Below are positions 1 through 11,709 of a stretch of 64,000 nucleotides of DNA, in pieces. Every line of letters begins with the position of its first letter. Within the stretch, counting starts at the first letter, position 1. The DNA lies in assembly GCA_916613615.1 (NCBI GenBank), contig OU744723.1:69211226-69275225 (forward strand), given 5' to 3'. Position numbers and translations under genes: made by a program. This DNA comes from Steromphala cineraria. Its lineage: Eukaryota > Mollusca > Gastropoda > Trochida > Trochidae. The notes under the pieces were generated by a model. That model searched no databases. It was not told the DNA's origin and saw nothing but the letters and a program-made list of their open reading frames with translations.

Positions 1-1345
1 CAAAATGGAGTTTAATACGAGAACTATGTTCATATATTGACTAGGGTTTTCTCTCATGCCTTTTCTTTCAAACCAGGTACCTATTTGTACTGCCGAACGG
101 ACAAACGCACATGTTAATAAATTCTTTTCCAAAGGCGATACCATGAGCCGCGCAAATCGTCCCTCAATGTCGGACAGGTGACCTGTATTCACGGGGGTTC
201 GAGTCTCGGAGTAAACACTATAATACAAATATAATTTTTAAAAATGGACCTTTGCACTCATATATCGTTTTTATATGTTTAGTTAAACATACATTTCAAA
301 TTTGAAGTCGATCAATAAATAAAGTTTTAAGCGTAATTCTCGATCTATTATACATAGAAAACAGAATGGGGACACTCAAGTCGCTATAACCTGATCGAAA
401 ACAGGACACAGCGACTATTTTAACGTGCGGTGCAATAAATACTAAATTTCATTGCAAAACAATGTATTGGAATCGTAGATCAATCTTTTCATTTGCTGAA
501 CATTTCTCCTATTTTTTCGAATTCCATTCTACTTTTGACCACGGACCCTCGCGTCAACACCATCCCTATCTTTGCCTGGCCGACTGTGGGAAAATATCGG
601 CCATGTCCGTAATTCAAACACGCTGCCGTGAATAAATCGGAAATAGAAAACACCTCTCATTGGTCAATTTCCACGTGCGCCCGTGTTGTCATTTTAAATT
701 GCTTTGTAACCGTTGCCCTTAATGTCGGGCACGTGAAGTGTATACAGCAATTGAGCAGGTTACCCATCCATCTGGGGAGCCGCGCTGAATGTTGCTAAAC
801 GTCGATCGCAGTCAACTGAGTTTTGAGCCCATCCCTTACTTTCCCACGATAACTATCACTTGTAATTTGACATTAGTTTCACAAACACCATGTACCCCAC
901 ATCCGTTTCGACTGTAGAGGGAAACCGTTTGTAACCCAAATCAGGGCTGAGACTGAAGTAAGTGATGGACTATTTTCCTAATATATAAACATATTCATTC
1001 CCTGCAAAACGGAGTCTATAACTAGAACTATACTTGCATAATCACTTGATTATCAACTACACCATCGTTTCTTCCAGACCAGGTACCCATTTGTTCTGTC
1101 GGGTGGACAGACACATCTGTTTCCCACAGGGACACCGCTAATCTCGCAAAACGTGCAGGAGAAATCTGTGCAACAGGTTACCCATCCATCTTTGAACCGC
1201 GCTGACTGTTGCTGCAGCCTCCACTCTTCCTTTCCCACGATAACCATCAGCACTAAGTAAACACTAGTTTCACAAACACCGTGTATTACAGATCGCACGC
1301 GGTATCAACTGTACAGGGAAACTCCCTTTGTAACCCAACTAGCGT
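1..1345. repeat. Diverged tandem duplication, first copy interrupted by an insertion
   Basis: Bases 1003-1345 repeat, with divergence, the sequence at 1-160 and 755-945 (for example CAGGTTACCCATCCATCT occurs near 758 and 1172, and TAGTTTCACAAACACC near 873 and 1263). The first copy is interrupted by about 590 bases (roughly 164-750). That insertion is bounded by an imperfect direct repeat beginning AATGTCGG at 164 and 721, and it carries a truncated copy of the inverted-repeat element described at 20888-21184. The open frames here are not protein-like. On the minus strand this lies in the intron downstream of the Kv-channel exon. I see no further gene between 1 and 2616. Confidence 0.6.
185..430 (+). 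repeat. Truncated copy of the 20888-21184 inverted-repeat element
   Basis: This block aligns with 20925-21115. Shared strings include GGTTCGARTCTCGG, GCACTCATATAT, ACATTTCAAATTT, TTTAAGCGTAATT, GGGGACACTC and ACCTGATCGAAAACAGGA, in the same order. The right terminal inverted repeat of the other copy is not recognisable here, so this is a truncated or decayed copy. Confidence 0.7.
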
Positions 1346-2616
1346 AGCGTCCTGTAAGATATAAATCGTCTTCATTTGAGTCACACACCATCAGCTTAGA
1401 TAAACATAGGTTTCTGTTACACCGGTATTTCTGGCAAACATTATGTGTTATTTCTGTGGAAAGCTTCTTAATGTAAACTTCCATTGTCATCGAGATCTCT
1501 TTTTTTTCGGGAGTATTCTAACTTTTATGAAAAACGAGAGTAATTCCATACCAGCTGATGTGCATTAGTAATTTGGTATATGTATCTATATTGTTTACTA
1601 TCAATGTATATCTATAAAAAATAGCTTTGCTGCTTTTCTTAAGTACTGACTCGGTTATTCTAGTTAACAACATCAAACAGAATTTTATTGTAAATAACCT
1701 AATTAAATTTCATTGATAGCATAAATTAAATAAATTAATTGATATAAAATCTAAAATAAAATGTAAAAAGACATTATAAGAGTGTTTCGCGGGAGTGTAA
1801 GCTAAATAATGATAATAAATGTCATCATTCATGATGATCATATCTTAAAGGTGCAGCAACAGGAACTGGGTGAATCTTACGTTGAATAAATGTTACAAAA
1901 TGCAAGGAGATCTATTTCTAACAACAACAAGTTATAAACGAGCTTTTAAGTGCGCAACCAAAATCCATTTGCCTTACGCAAATGAATAAAAGCTGTTCAC
2001 ATTAAAATGGCTGCTAACAGTTTTTGCTTAAGTGTTGATTATTCATTCTTCAATTAGACGGAACGCCGCTAGTGGCTGAAATATTGCCCAATCGGTGCCA
2101 AACAATAACTCACTCACTTAGTTAATCGATTAGACGGTTGAAATGCGATGTTTGACCAAGGGAAACTAATATATATTTTATTTGAAGGATTAAAATAATT
2201 AAAAACTGATACTGTTCCCTAAAGATTTTCTTCATTAAGAATTTTATTCTGAGATTAATTTTACATTTACATAGTGAAACAATGATAATTACAAAACATG
2301 ATGACAAAATCACATATTCAGTATCGTATGACATCAGTTAAAGTGCTGCTACTGTTACGAGTAGATTTTTTACGATACAGACACAGACATACGACTCGAT
2401 ACGATAAATGTCACGATACACTATTGAAGGGTATTTAATGGGAAAAAATCATTTGATAAACATCCTGATTTTGGTGTTAAATAACGTTTTAAAAAGTCAA
2501 CGATACGTATAGCGATACATGTATGACCAGATTAGGTATCAAGATTATCGATATATCGACATATCTCGATATATCGTCAAACTTTAGTTACATGTCAATA
2601 CTAATGCATCAATTAC

Positions 2617-3117
2617 CTTGGAGCCTAGAGAAGAGTTGTGGACTGTTAGAAGCAACCACGTGGCTTGTCTCGCACGTGCAAATCGTGATGCACTTTCATC
2701 AAGTTCCGCTTGAACATTCTGTTTCCGGTCTTTCTCCAGTTGTTCCAATGCCAGGACGGTGCTGTTCCAACCATTGTAACCTGACCAACAGCACGCCTCT
2801 ATATAACCTTCACTCACTCCCCAATATTCAAGCTCTTCTCTCACAACAGGACTACAGACGTTCGGGGGGAGGTGAAGTCGACCAGTCCGTAGATAGTTGA
2901 GAACTGAACGAAACATATCGGCATCTCGATCAAAGAAATACTCATTGTTGTCAACATCGTAATGTAAAGAAAGAAACGTTTCATCACAAAGCACGCTTGA
3001 CCCTGAATTTTGTAAAGTGGCAGCCACTGTTTGGAAACACGTTCCCCCGATGTTGAATTTCACTTTCCTGCTCCTGTTGTCTTCCTGTGAACATTCATTC
3101 TTCATTTTCTCCTCCAT
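2617..3117 (-). CDS. Voltage-gated potassium channel, exon encoding the T1 tetramerisation domain (partial gene)
   Basis: This is the first coding exon of a Kv-type potassium channel subunit. The frame starts at ATG 3117 (MEEKMKNE) and encodes 167 residues to a phase-0 donor AAG|GTAATT, so last exon base 2617. The T1/BTB core runs from FNIGG through EYFFDRD, LNYLRTGRLH and EELEYWGVSE to ACCW. It carries the H-X5-C-X20-CC zinc motif (HLPPNVC ... ACC) typical of the non-Shaker classes Kv2, Kv3 and Kv4. The last residues (VHNSSLGSK) match the conserved approach to segment S1. The T1 domain directs subunit tetramerisation in the cytoplasm. No S1-S6 exons are visible at 1-2616, so the rest lies outside the window. 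A CAG (3129-3131) just upstream of the ATG could be a splice acceptor, so a 5' exon is possible. Kv subclass is not resolved. Confidence 0.82.
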
Positions 3118-3689
3118 ATTCTGTACCTGCGGATGCAACTTTCTTTGTGTCTCTCACGTAAATCCCGCCTCAGTAATGATATAGGCGTGTTCCGCTCCAG
3201 TGAATACCCGTATCTCTCACCGAGTCGTGAGTACAGAGTCATGTACTTCGTTTTGGGGTCTCTCTTTGTGATTTGCCTCTTAGAGCGTTTGAAAGTGTCA
3301 TTTTCTCCGTCTCTCGCGATTTACGTGGCCCAATAAACCTTTTATTGTTCATTGAAATATATTTGATAGCTATAAGGATATTGTGTTGATTTAGAAGATT
3401 CAATAGTTGATGGCTTAAGATGTGAGGGTTAAAGAGTTTCAAACTAATGTATGTGTAATGTTTGATATTTTATAATTTGTTAACTTAACCCTCACAGCAT
3501 GAGCTCTGGTGGAAGGTATTTGAGATTTCGTACCTAAATTGTGCACTTCGTAACCTTTTATCGATAGTTTGCAGATTATCATAATATCAGAACTTCACAT
3601 AGAAACAGTTTCTCGACAAAAATGATTTCATGACTTTTGAACATGAACATTTTTTAATTACCCATATGGTTGAAAATAATTGGTGAAAT

Positions 3690-3862
3690 ATTTTCAATAT
3701 GAGCACAAGTGCACATATCACTTTTGACTAGCAACTATTGTTGTAGCGCGAGTTCCTGATTTTTTCGCCTGTGACGTCATTATGGAACAGAATCGGTAAT
3801 AAAGAAATCATTACCCTCGGAAGTGTGTCATATGACTTTTACGAAACTCGTGCAATTTTTTT
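3690..3862 (+). repeat. Dispersed repeat, copy 1 (second copy 9500-9690)
   Basis: The two blocks share, in order, TTTTCAA, GTGCACATATC, GTGACGTCA, AGAATCGG, ATTACCCTCG and GTGT(C/A)ATATGAC. In this copy the last part runs into the foldback hairpin at 3808-3945, which suggests that the hairpin belongs to a larger mobile unit. Confidence 0.6.
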
Positions 3863-3945
3863 TATAACCCTCGCTCTCGCTCGGGTAATACTAAAATTCA
3901 CACTCGTTTCGTAAAAGTCATATGACACACTTCCTCGGGTAATAA
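3808..3945. repeat. Foldback hairpin element A with CTCG-rich centre
   Basis: Arms at about 3810-3855 and 3899-3944 are near-perfect inverted repeats. Both contain TCATATGACTTTTACGAAAC or its complement, and each arm ends in a CCTCG / CGAGG block next to ATTA. The centre, around 3868-3886, is itself a small palindrome (ACCCTCGC ... GCTCGGGT). Foldback copies with the same type of centre occur at 25588-25724 and 54431-54553. Confidence 0.8.
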
Positions 3946-6581
3946 TCTCTATATATGACTCTAAAGAATTACTTATAATGAAATAATTTGAAAATCTTAT
4001 GACGTCAGGAAACAATTGGATTACGTCAGAAGATGGCTGTGATGAGAAAGCTATTCAGCTGCACCATTCATAAAATGATCCGTCTGTCAACATATAATTA
4101 TTGAACTATAATAAATAGTGTAATCATTATATCACAATATATAAGGTATTTATTATTTCGTGTAGAAAATTATAAACAAAAAACACCCCTGAAAATATGA
4201 TATAAATGTCTACTCCACTTGATGGGATATGCGTGTTATCAACGAGAAATGGCAAATAACATCTTGAGAAAAATACAAAACCCTCACATCATATTATTGA
4301 AAATTAATGTTTCTGTAAATATCATTGTGGATGAATGCTCAATATAGTAATACAAAGGATATAACGTTTAGATTGTGATCGAAAACCGGACAGTCTTCTG
4401 CTGCATGTTGGCTCTCCCTAACTTCCAGTCAACGTGTTACTTTACAATTTAAACGGATATAGAGTTGTTTTCTATTTTATAGGCATATAAATGCTACCAA
4501 AATGAACTGAAAACGACAAAAAATATCAAAAATCGTTTAATGTTAGTCATTTTGACTTCAAATGTACTGGTGACTGTTCAAAATGCTGTTTATGACAAAC
4601 AAAACCTAACCGACGTGACTTCTTCCGACACCGAATCTTTCAACAACAAAAACTAGTCATTGCGTTTCTGAAACCAAAAAGTTTTATTTTGTGTCATGAC
4701 TGTTATTTATTTAACATATTTGAGATTTTACCCGGCCTCAGAGTCAGAGAGCGAAAGCTGAATGTTTACAAAGACATGAGCAGTCATGTGTGATATGTCA
4801 CGTGACCTCATTCACCACAGCCGGTGACCGATGAATTAATATATCACTCCTAAAGGTATCCGTTACGTCTGTTTCTTTCTCTAATTTCTTGCTTACATCC
4901 CAAAATTACATTGAACATTTCGCTCCGTTACTAACCAATTACTTGTCACAATAACAAAGAAAGATCAGAATCACGACAAATATTAAAAGAGACAAAAACT
5001 GACAGCTCAAACTTTGCAGTGTTGTAGGGGATATTTTCCCACGGAATAGATTTTGCCTCGACACCGGCGAGTAGGGTGTGGCGTGAAGATGAATTGATCA
5101 AGTAACCGAGAACTGAAGAAGGTTTGTCATATGAACTTGACATGTATTTGCGCTGGTGATATACAAAAACAGTGTTGATATGCCGTGATATCTGAATCAA
5201 GTGCGGACCTGAGTAAATAATGTCAGTGGTGTTCAGGCAGCTGTATGGTGGCCGAGACGGGACATCTCACGACGTGATCTGATCCTAAAACAGGTACAGT
5301 AAAACAGGGATGTCACAGGTAAACAGATCTCATATCTAAGTATCACCAAAATCCTTACAATTAAATCTGACGTGAAAACGGGTATTAAATTAAAATGATA
5401 TATACATGTAGTGTATTGAAGCAAAACATAGTTGTGATGTATGGTCCGCTAATTGTTATTACATAAAATGTTCCTGCAATCACTAAATATCGTCACCTTA
5501 ACTTGATAGACAGTATATTGCAATGATAAACCCAATTTTTCATAACGGATTTTTTCATACGACTTCCATCAAGCATAAAGCCTGATTGAAATAAAAATGC
5601 CCTGTGGAAATATTTTCGAGTCAAGTAAAACTCGTCAGTGGGTGTGGCTTTTGTTTTGTGTTTATAGCACGAGCTGTTGACCTATCATTTGTATCATATG
5701 TAGGAATATATTGCAAATATCATTTCTAATGAGTTTGACTATTTTCAAGTGTTTCCCACCAATTTATTAACAAAAGCATTTACTTTTATACTTAATATAT
5801 AACGACGATACACATATACTACTCAAAAGGAATCTAAAATTTTTTGCATGTTGTCAATTTGTATATTAGCACATGGTTGAAGTTATTTATTTCATTAAAT
5901 AAACACTATCGATCTGGTATTTAGGAATCGAATGCTGAGAGTGATGAAGTTTGTTGGACTTTGATATCAGAAACAAGGCTAGGGTTGGACATGAAAGTCA
6001 CGTGATGTCAGAAGGTTCGAGTTTTAAACGATGCAGTTTTTTCTTTTGAAAGCGATACCCCAGGTAGTGAATAGTTTATAAAGACATTTTCACGAAGTAA
6101 ACGTGATTCAAATTCCAAAATTCAAACATCAATCACATTGTTTTAAATCTGTAAAGTTGTGAATCAGTAACACCAAGCCTGGTCTGCATATGGATATGAA
6201 GAAAACTTCACACAAATAAGTTTCCTTTGGCCTATTAAAATTGATGCAAATGATAACTACTATTTGAATGTTCCGTAACTTCTTGGAATAGTATAAAACA
6301 AGAGAAACAAGTTTTGACAACGATTCATTTTTCCATCAATTCAGTCCTGAAAGCAAAAAAAATATTTTTTTCTTATTCATTTCTGTGATATTTACGTATC
6401 ATCTGTATCTATGACTCATATTTGATTTTGTTACCCAAAGTAAAAATCGTGAAAAAAAAGAAAATGAAAATATCCTTATGTTACATAGAAACTCGGTGTA
6501 GAGTTTAACAAAACACAATATAAAAAACGCATTTATATGTGAACATAACAGGATTATGAATATAAATCTTTTAAAACCTTC

Positions 6582-7766
6582 ATGTGTTCAGTTCAAGATA
6601 ACACATCAGACCAGGAAAAGACAACTCCTCCTAGAACATCCGGTACAGATGTAGTGAACACTGACATGGAGCAATCCCAAATGAATACTGATACCATTGA
6701 CAACCGTATCCCTGGTGATGTGAATAGCCCGTTTCCCATCGATGAGACAACTCCAGCTAGAACATCCGGTAAAGATGTAGTGGACCAAGAGATAAAACCG
6801 TCCCCAGTGAAGACTGATACCATCGACTCCCGTATCCCTGGTGACCTTAACAGCTCATTGCTCAACGATAAGACAACTCCTGCCAGAACATCCGGTAAAG
6901 ATGTAGTGGACCAAGACATAAAACCGTCCCCAGTGAAGACTGATACCATCGACACGCGTATCCCTGGTGACCTTAACAGCTCATTTCCCATCGATATAGC
7001 TGTTGTGACTACAGAGGGCGTAGACGTACTCATTGTGTGTGATAGGGACAATTGTCTGAAATCTTTCTATAAAGACAAGGACGTGATACAGAGAGAGAAA
7101 CTGGAAGAGGTAAAGTGTCCAATGAGTGTAGCAAACCTAGAGGAGAACCGGTTAGTCGTGACGGTCCCTCTTGCTATAAATATTGTTGTGGTCACCGCTG
7201 GTCGATTACTTCATCTCGTGTCATCCTTCAGAACAAGAAAGTCGTACGCAGGTATTACAGTTCTTTCACCCTCGACATTGGCAGTGAGTTCATCAGACCC
7301 TCCTGCAGTTGATATCGTTGATCTGTCTGGATCAGTGTTGAAGACTCTTCCCACCGACCAGGGAGTCCTGAAAGACCCCTCCTGCCTTGCCACAACTCTG
7401 GAGGGAAACATCTTGGTGTCTGATTCAGAGGCAAGGATTGTTCTGTGTTTGGATCCAACTGGAGACGTTGTGTTTAGATTCAGTCGTACAGACACCTTCA
7501 TCCTGGACATACCACTAGGTCTCGCGGTGCTGCCTTCAGGGGAAGTTCTCCTGGCAGACTCTGGTCTCCGTTGTGTTATACAGCTCACAGGGTCGGGTCA
7601 GTTTGTTAAGAAACTGCTCACGTCAGTGGACGGGATATCCAGACCCCATTCAATATGTGTAGACAGACAGCGTAAACTGTACGTGTGTGACTGGTTTGAA
7701 GAGGAGGTCGGCGTGTATTCCTTAGAACATGGGTGTTCAGGAAGTCAAGGGGGAGTTGGGAGTTGA
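6582..7766 (+). CDS. NHL/TRIM-type beta-propeller protein with triplicated 42-residue N-terminal repeat
   Basis: A 394-residue frame from ATG 6582 to the stop at 7764-7766. Residues 14-139 are three tandem 42-residue repeats (units start at bases 6621, 6747 and 6873) of the type TTPARTSGKDVVDQ ... DTRIPGDLNSS. They are polar and probably disordered. From about residue 140 the sequence has the spaced blades of an NHL-like propeller: GVDVLIVCDRDN, GNILVSDSEAR, GLAVLPSGEVLLADSG and SICVDRQRKLYVCDW. Such propellers form the C-terminal half of molluscan TRIM-like E3 ligases, but no RING, B-box or coiled coil is visible upstream. A CAG at 6589-6591 just inside the frame could be a splice acceptor, which would make this the last exon of a longer gene. 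AATAAA at 8556-8561 is a candidate poly(A) signal. The reverse strand of the repeats is also open, but this is a shadow. Confidence 0.72.
   Translation: MCSVQDNTSDQEKTTPPRTSGTDVVNTDMEQSQMNTDTIDNRIPGDVNSPFPIDETTPARTSGKDVVDQEIKPSPVKTDTIDSRIPGDLNSSLLNDKTTPARTSGKDVVDQDIKPSPVKTDTIDTRIPGDLNSSFPIDIAVVTTEGVDVLIVCDRDNCLKSFYKDKDVIQREKLEEVKCPMSVANLEENRLVVTVPLAINIVVVTAGRLLHLVSSFRTRKSYAGITVLSPSTLAVSSSDPPAVDIVDLSGSVLKTLPTDQGVLKDPSCLATTLEGNILVSDSEARIVLCLDPTGDVVFRFSRTDTFILDIPLGLAVLPSGEVLLADSGLRCVIQLTGSGQFVKKLLTSVDGISRPHSICVDRQRKLYVCDWFEEEVGVYSLEHGCSGSQGGVGS
6621..6998 (+). repeat. 126-bp tandem repeat, three coding copies
   Basis: Three head-to-tail 126-bp units start at 6621, 6747 and 6873, each opening with ACAACTCC. 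Units two and three are nearly identical and unit one is more diverged, so the last duplication was recent. The length is a multiple of three, so the frame is kept. Confidence 0.9.
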
Positions 7767-8230
7767 GCATGTAAGGTTCAACTTCTTGAAACATAGCCAC
7801 ACGATCTTCCAAAAAGTCATGCACGTTCAGTTCAGCATCATTTACATGTATCTTTCACCTTTCAAGTATATCCTAAAATATTCAAAGCATTGCATGCTGA
7901 CTTTCCTCAATTTTGAATTTCAAACAATTGTACACTTATCCACTATCGTACCACTCGCTTGTGTGTAGACAGAAAGGAGGAGCAAAGAGCTGGTGTTGGA
8001 TTTGAAGGATTTTGTTTTACCCTACTTTTGTGTCATTAATGATCGAGAAGGAAGGGAGTCACTTAATACATGGTGCGGTTTCCTTTAGTGCTGTTTCATG
8101 TATATAACAGGAGTGTATTGAGAAGATGATGCTTCAACAATTGGAAATGAAGATCCACAAATGATTCGCAAATGAGTTAATATAATTTATGTAAAGTAAT
8201 GTTTTAACGGCGTTGAGTCAAGTGTTATTA

Positions 8231-8547
8231 TAGTCGAACCTCGTTTATTCGGACCTCGGATAACCGGAAATTTTTAACTTCTGAAACGAATATTTTCCGT
8301 AGTAAATACACTCTTCAGACCCGGGCCTTGTGCTTACGGCGATTTCTCAAACCAAATTCATAGTATGTTTGTACTGAAATCATATTCAGATAACCAGACT
8401 GCCTGGGCGCTAATTACCATAATCTATATCAAGATTGTCTTCAACACCACTCGTTAGGGGAATTTTTAATCTCGACAACATTCGTTTGACTTGACCCTGA
8501 CGATTTTCAAAAGTAACCAAAACGTTCGAATAAACGAGGTTCGAGTG
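8231..8547. mobile_element. pogo/Tigger-like MITE with TA target-site duplication
   Basis: A 317-bp element with about 22-bp terminal inverted repeats. The left end is TAGTCGAACCTCGTTTATTC and the right end, reverse-complemented, is CACTCGAACCTCGTTTATTC. Both ends are flanked by TA (8229-8230 and 8548-8549). 'CGAACCTCG-TTTATTCG' ends with TA duplication are typical of non-autonomous pogo/Tigger elements of the Tc1/mariner superfamily. There is no coding capacity. A possible poly(A) signal of the upstream NHL-type gene lies 9 bp beyond the right end. Confidence 0.85.
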
Positions 8548-9499
8548 TATGTCTAAATAAAGCCCTTTCCATTCAAGTAGTTTCAAGGTGCAGTCATCTG
8601 GGGAAAACGGTTAGTTTCGCCTTACTTTCGTGCAATTCATCCCTAATCCCAGAACACCCTCTTTTCACCTGGGTCTGTCATAGTGCATGAGTTGACTACT
8701 GGAGGCATAATCTGAATCAAATCTGTGGTTGGGGGGATGTGTTGCTTTGATACATATTTCATTGTCCGTTGTAAACTTTTCACTTTAGCATTATGTCCCT
8801 CTCATGTTAGAATATATTGAAGAAGTCAATGTTAAATGAGTCTTTAAATGGCATTTAGAGGTTTCTTGCAGAAGAACAGCAAGGTTTTCTGGATACATAG
8901 CTTGGAAAACTTTTGTAAGGCAAGCTGTGATGTTTCTATTCTATGTATAAAGCACGTGTGTATGCCAACTTGTTTTCCCCAATTTCCATCTGATGAACGA
9001 GTAAGCATATACTTTATATGGACGGTCTTCATTTTTACATTAAAGTTGTCTTACAGAAATCGTTGTTGCTTACAAGTTTGAAAAGAGAAATTGGGTCATT
9101 TTATGTGCTTAGAATTGAACAAGAGTATGTCCACTTTATCATATGTGAGGTGCAACCTGTTTCTAAGGTTCCCATAAATATCTTACACTTGTTTTGGTCA
9201 GCCTATGATTAAGTCCTATCCATGTTACTGTGAATAATCGTGAAGGTACGTGGCTGATATTCTTTTCATCGTCAATAATCATTTTCATAACGTTTGCATG
9301 AAAATATTTGTCTTCGAACACTGCACCACGCTCAGATTGCAAATGCAGTGATGCACTGTATTCATATTTATGACATTATAGCCCTGTTCTTTGTACTGTA
9401 AAACAATTGTCTTGTACATGTTATTGATGTTACTTGATGTAATGTACAAAAACCTGCCAAAACGATGTATCCCAGGAGATATGATGAAATAAATAGCGT

Positions 9500-9690
9500 C
9501 ATGTTTTCAACATTAACACATGTGCACATATCCCTCTTGTATACCTTCTCGTATTGCTAGGTCGTGACGTCACTCGCATGGCAATTTCTTGGTATCTCTT
9601 AGAGGATGAATTAGAATAGAATCGGCAATAGATGATATTACCCTCGTAAATTGTGTAATATGACCTTCACGAGCATTTAGGTATGACCTT
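9500..9690 (+). repeat. Dispersed repeat, copy 2 (relative of 3690-3862)
   Basis: Shares ordered blocks with 3690-3862, including GTGCACATATC, GTGACGTCA, AGAATCGG and ATTACCCTCG followed by GTGTAATATGACC. The matching right arm of the foldback is not present, so only the left half of the hairpin remains. Confidence 0.55.
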
Positions 9691-10681
9691 AAAACCTTAG
9701 AATATCTACCATAAGGAATACTTACTATGTATTACAGTTTTAATCATGTAATCATCTAATATGCATGCCGTTTATTTAGATAAGTCTGTTTTTCATAATT
9801 GATTTTAAGATTAGCCAACAACAGGCCTGTTCTTGTGGCACTGACTATATTATTTCTGATCATGTTCTCTATACACTGTTTCAAGGCAAAATATGCTTTT
9901 CTATGCTACAGGTTTTAATCTAAGAACGGTCTTATTTATAAACCTAAAGTGTTTTTCTTCAGAAAATATTGATATTTGTGCACGAAATTATAAATGTCAC
10001 CGGCAGATTTTCAACTAATCGATATATGATTTATAACGATATGAATTATAGGAATTTGTATGTAGTAATGTAGTATTTTCATACATGTTCCTAATCTTGT
10101 ATTTTGGAGCGGTATTAACATAATGTTTTTGTGTGTTTATCAATTAACTTTCAATATTTGATAAATATAAGTATACTGACATCCAGAAAATACCAAATAT
10201 CTTTTGGTCACAGGTGCCCAATCTAACACTTGAATGAAAAAATAAAACTAAAAATGGTCCGTAATCTAAAATACTTTGATTAATAAAAAGTTTTCTTGAG
10301 ATTTCACCACCTAAAGTTAAGCTTGTCATAGACTTGCTAAGGCTTTTCCTTATTTGGTCTGCATGTCAGACACGTGCCCTGTGACGAGACTTCATTTGCA
10401 CCTTTCCCCTTCTTCTCCATGATTGTATTATATAGGAGCCTTTATACAGTCTAGGTCTTAATTCTGCAAGTCTAGATTGACTGAATACACATGAAATGAA
10501 AAGCCTTAAAACAGTTGTGACGATACAGTAGTGTTTATATATATTTCATAGACTAAGTCTTCATTCCTCCAACAAAGATGTAAATAAAATGGAATCCAAC
10601 TTCTTTGTAACATCATATCATATTGAATGTTACCAGGAACACAGTGAATTTTTGCTTTAAAAAATCTTTAAAACATTTTAA

Positions 10682-11035
10682 TGGGGCAGTAGCACTTTTT
10701 TTGATAATTTCATATTTCAAATTTTTCACTGATAATCGTAAGTTAATGCTAAATGTATTATTTTGACAGTGTCGAAAATCTAATTACACAAGTCAATCAT
10801 CTATAGTCAGAGGACAAAGGATAAACATTCATATAAAATCCATTGGCGGCCATTTTGTGTGAACAACTTTAATTCAGTTTGTTTTAGAAAAAGGAATCGC
10901 ATGGCTTAACTTTACGTTATATATTTGAATTATTACTGTTTCATTTAGTTAAATGCATTGTTTTTCAATTGGAACCATTTACTTTGATCTCCTGACATCA
11001 ACTTATATTCCCCCTAAAAACGTGCTACTGCCCCT
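10682..11035. mobile_element. TTAA-flanked MITE (piggyBac-like target site)
   Basis: A 354-bp element with 14-bp inverted ends: TGGGGCAGTAGCAC on the left and AGGGGCAGTAGCAC (complement) on the right. TTAA lies directly outside both ends (10678-10681 and 11036-11039). TTAA duplication is the signature of piggyBac-type insertion, so this is inferred to be a non-autonomous relative. A similar end (CTACTGCCCCTTTAA) occurs alone at 41829-41843. Confidence 0.8.
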
Positions 11036-11709
11036 TTAAGAACATTGATCAAGCAAAAAGAACAAAGATAGTCAAATAATTTTTTTTATTAAATGATGGA
11101 TGTTGAACAAGAACTGAAACTAACATCATGTCGTATCTACATCACATGTGCCGTGTTCTAATTTGACACCGTGGATAATGTTCCTTACCATTGTTATTGC
11201 TAGTGGTAGTAGCGGCATTAATTTGTTAGCAACGTTACGAAGCGTTTATCTTCAGTTAATCAGTTATACACATTCAGATGAATGAGATATTAGAGTTTGA
11301 TGATGCGGTATTGTAAAGTGTAATAATTTGGCACTGACGCAAGTTTTTTGTATATTTTTCAAGATCCATGTAAGCACTCCGACCCTAAATGTTGTACTCA
11401 AAGAAATGCGTTCATGAAGGTATATAAATTAACATGTAAGCCTAATGATTTAGTCACATAAACGAACAAAACAGGCAATCGTGCCCATGTAATAGGTTAT
11501 TGCACACCGACAATGCTTCTACAAATCTTTCATTCTGTTTTCACAACAAGGCTGGGTGATTGTGAAAAAAGAACAGGTAAATTAGTAAAATAAAAAAATC
11601 ATCTAAATGAATGAACACACATATTTGTCATACTAAAGTTACAAGGTATTGCACAGTCTACAAATCCTCTTCATTTGGTTTCATAACGAGGCTGGGTAGT
11701 CGTAGAGGA

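Larger units (their letters stand above)
3118..6581. other. Intergenic region without a recognisable gene
   Basis: AT-rich sequence between the Kv exon and the NHL-type ORF. It contains the foldback element at 3808-3945 inside a larger dispersed repeat (about 3690-3860, similar to 9500-9690). A short string TGATCGAAAACCGGACA near 4376 recurs near 50053 with little flanking similarity. No ORF here has protein-like composition. Confidence 0.6.

Noticed and set aside
1053..1298. 81-residue cysteine-rich minus-strand ORF as a secreted peptide
   Set aside because: It lies in a duplicated non-coding repeat, has no signal peptide, and the frame is not kept in the sister copy.
6593..7051. 152-residue minus-strand ORF
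   Set aside because: Shadow of the triplicated coding repeat of the plus-strand propeller gene, with no family resemblance.
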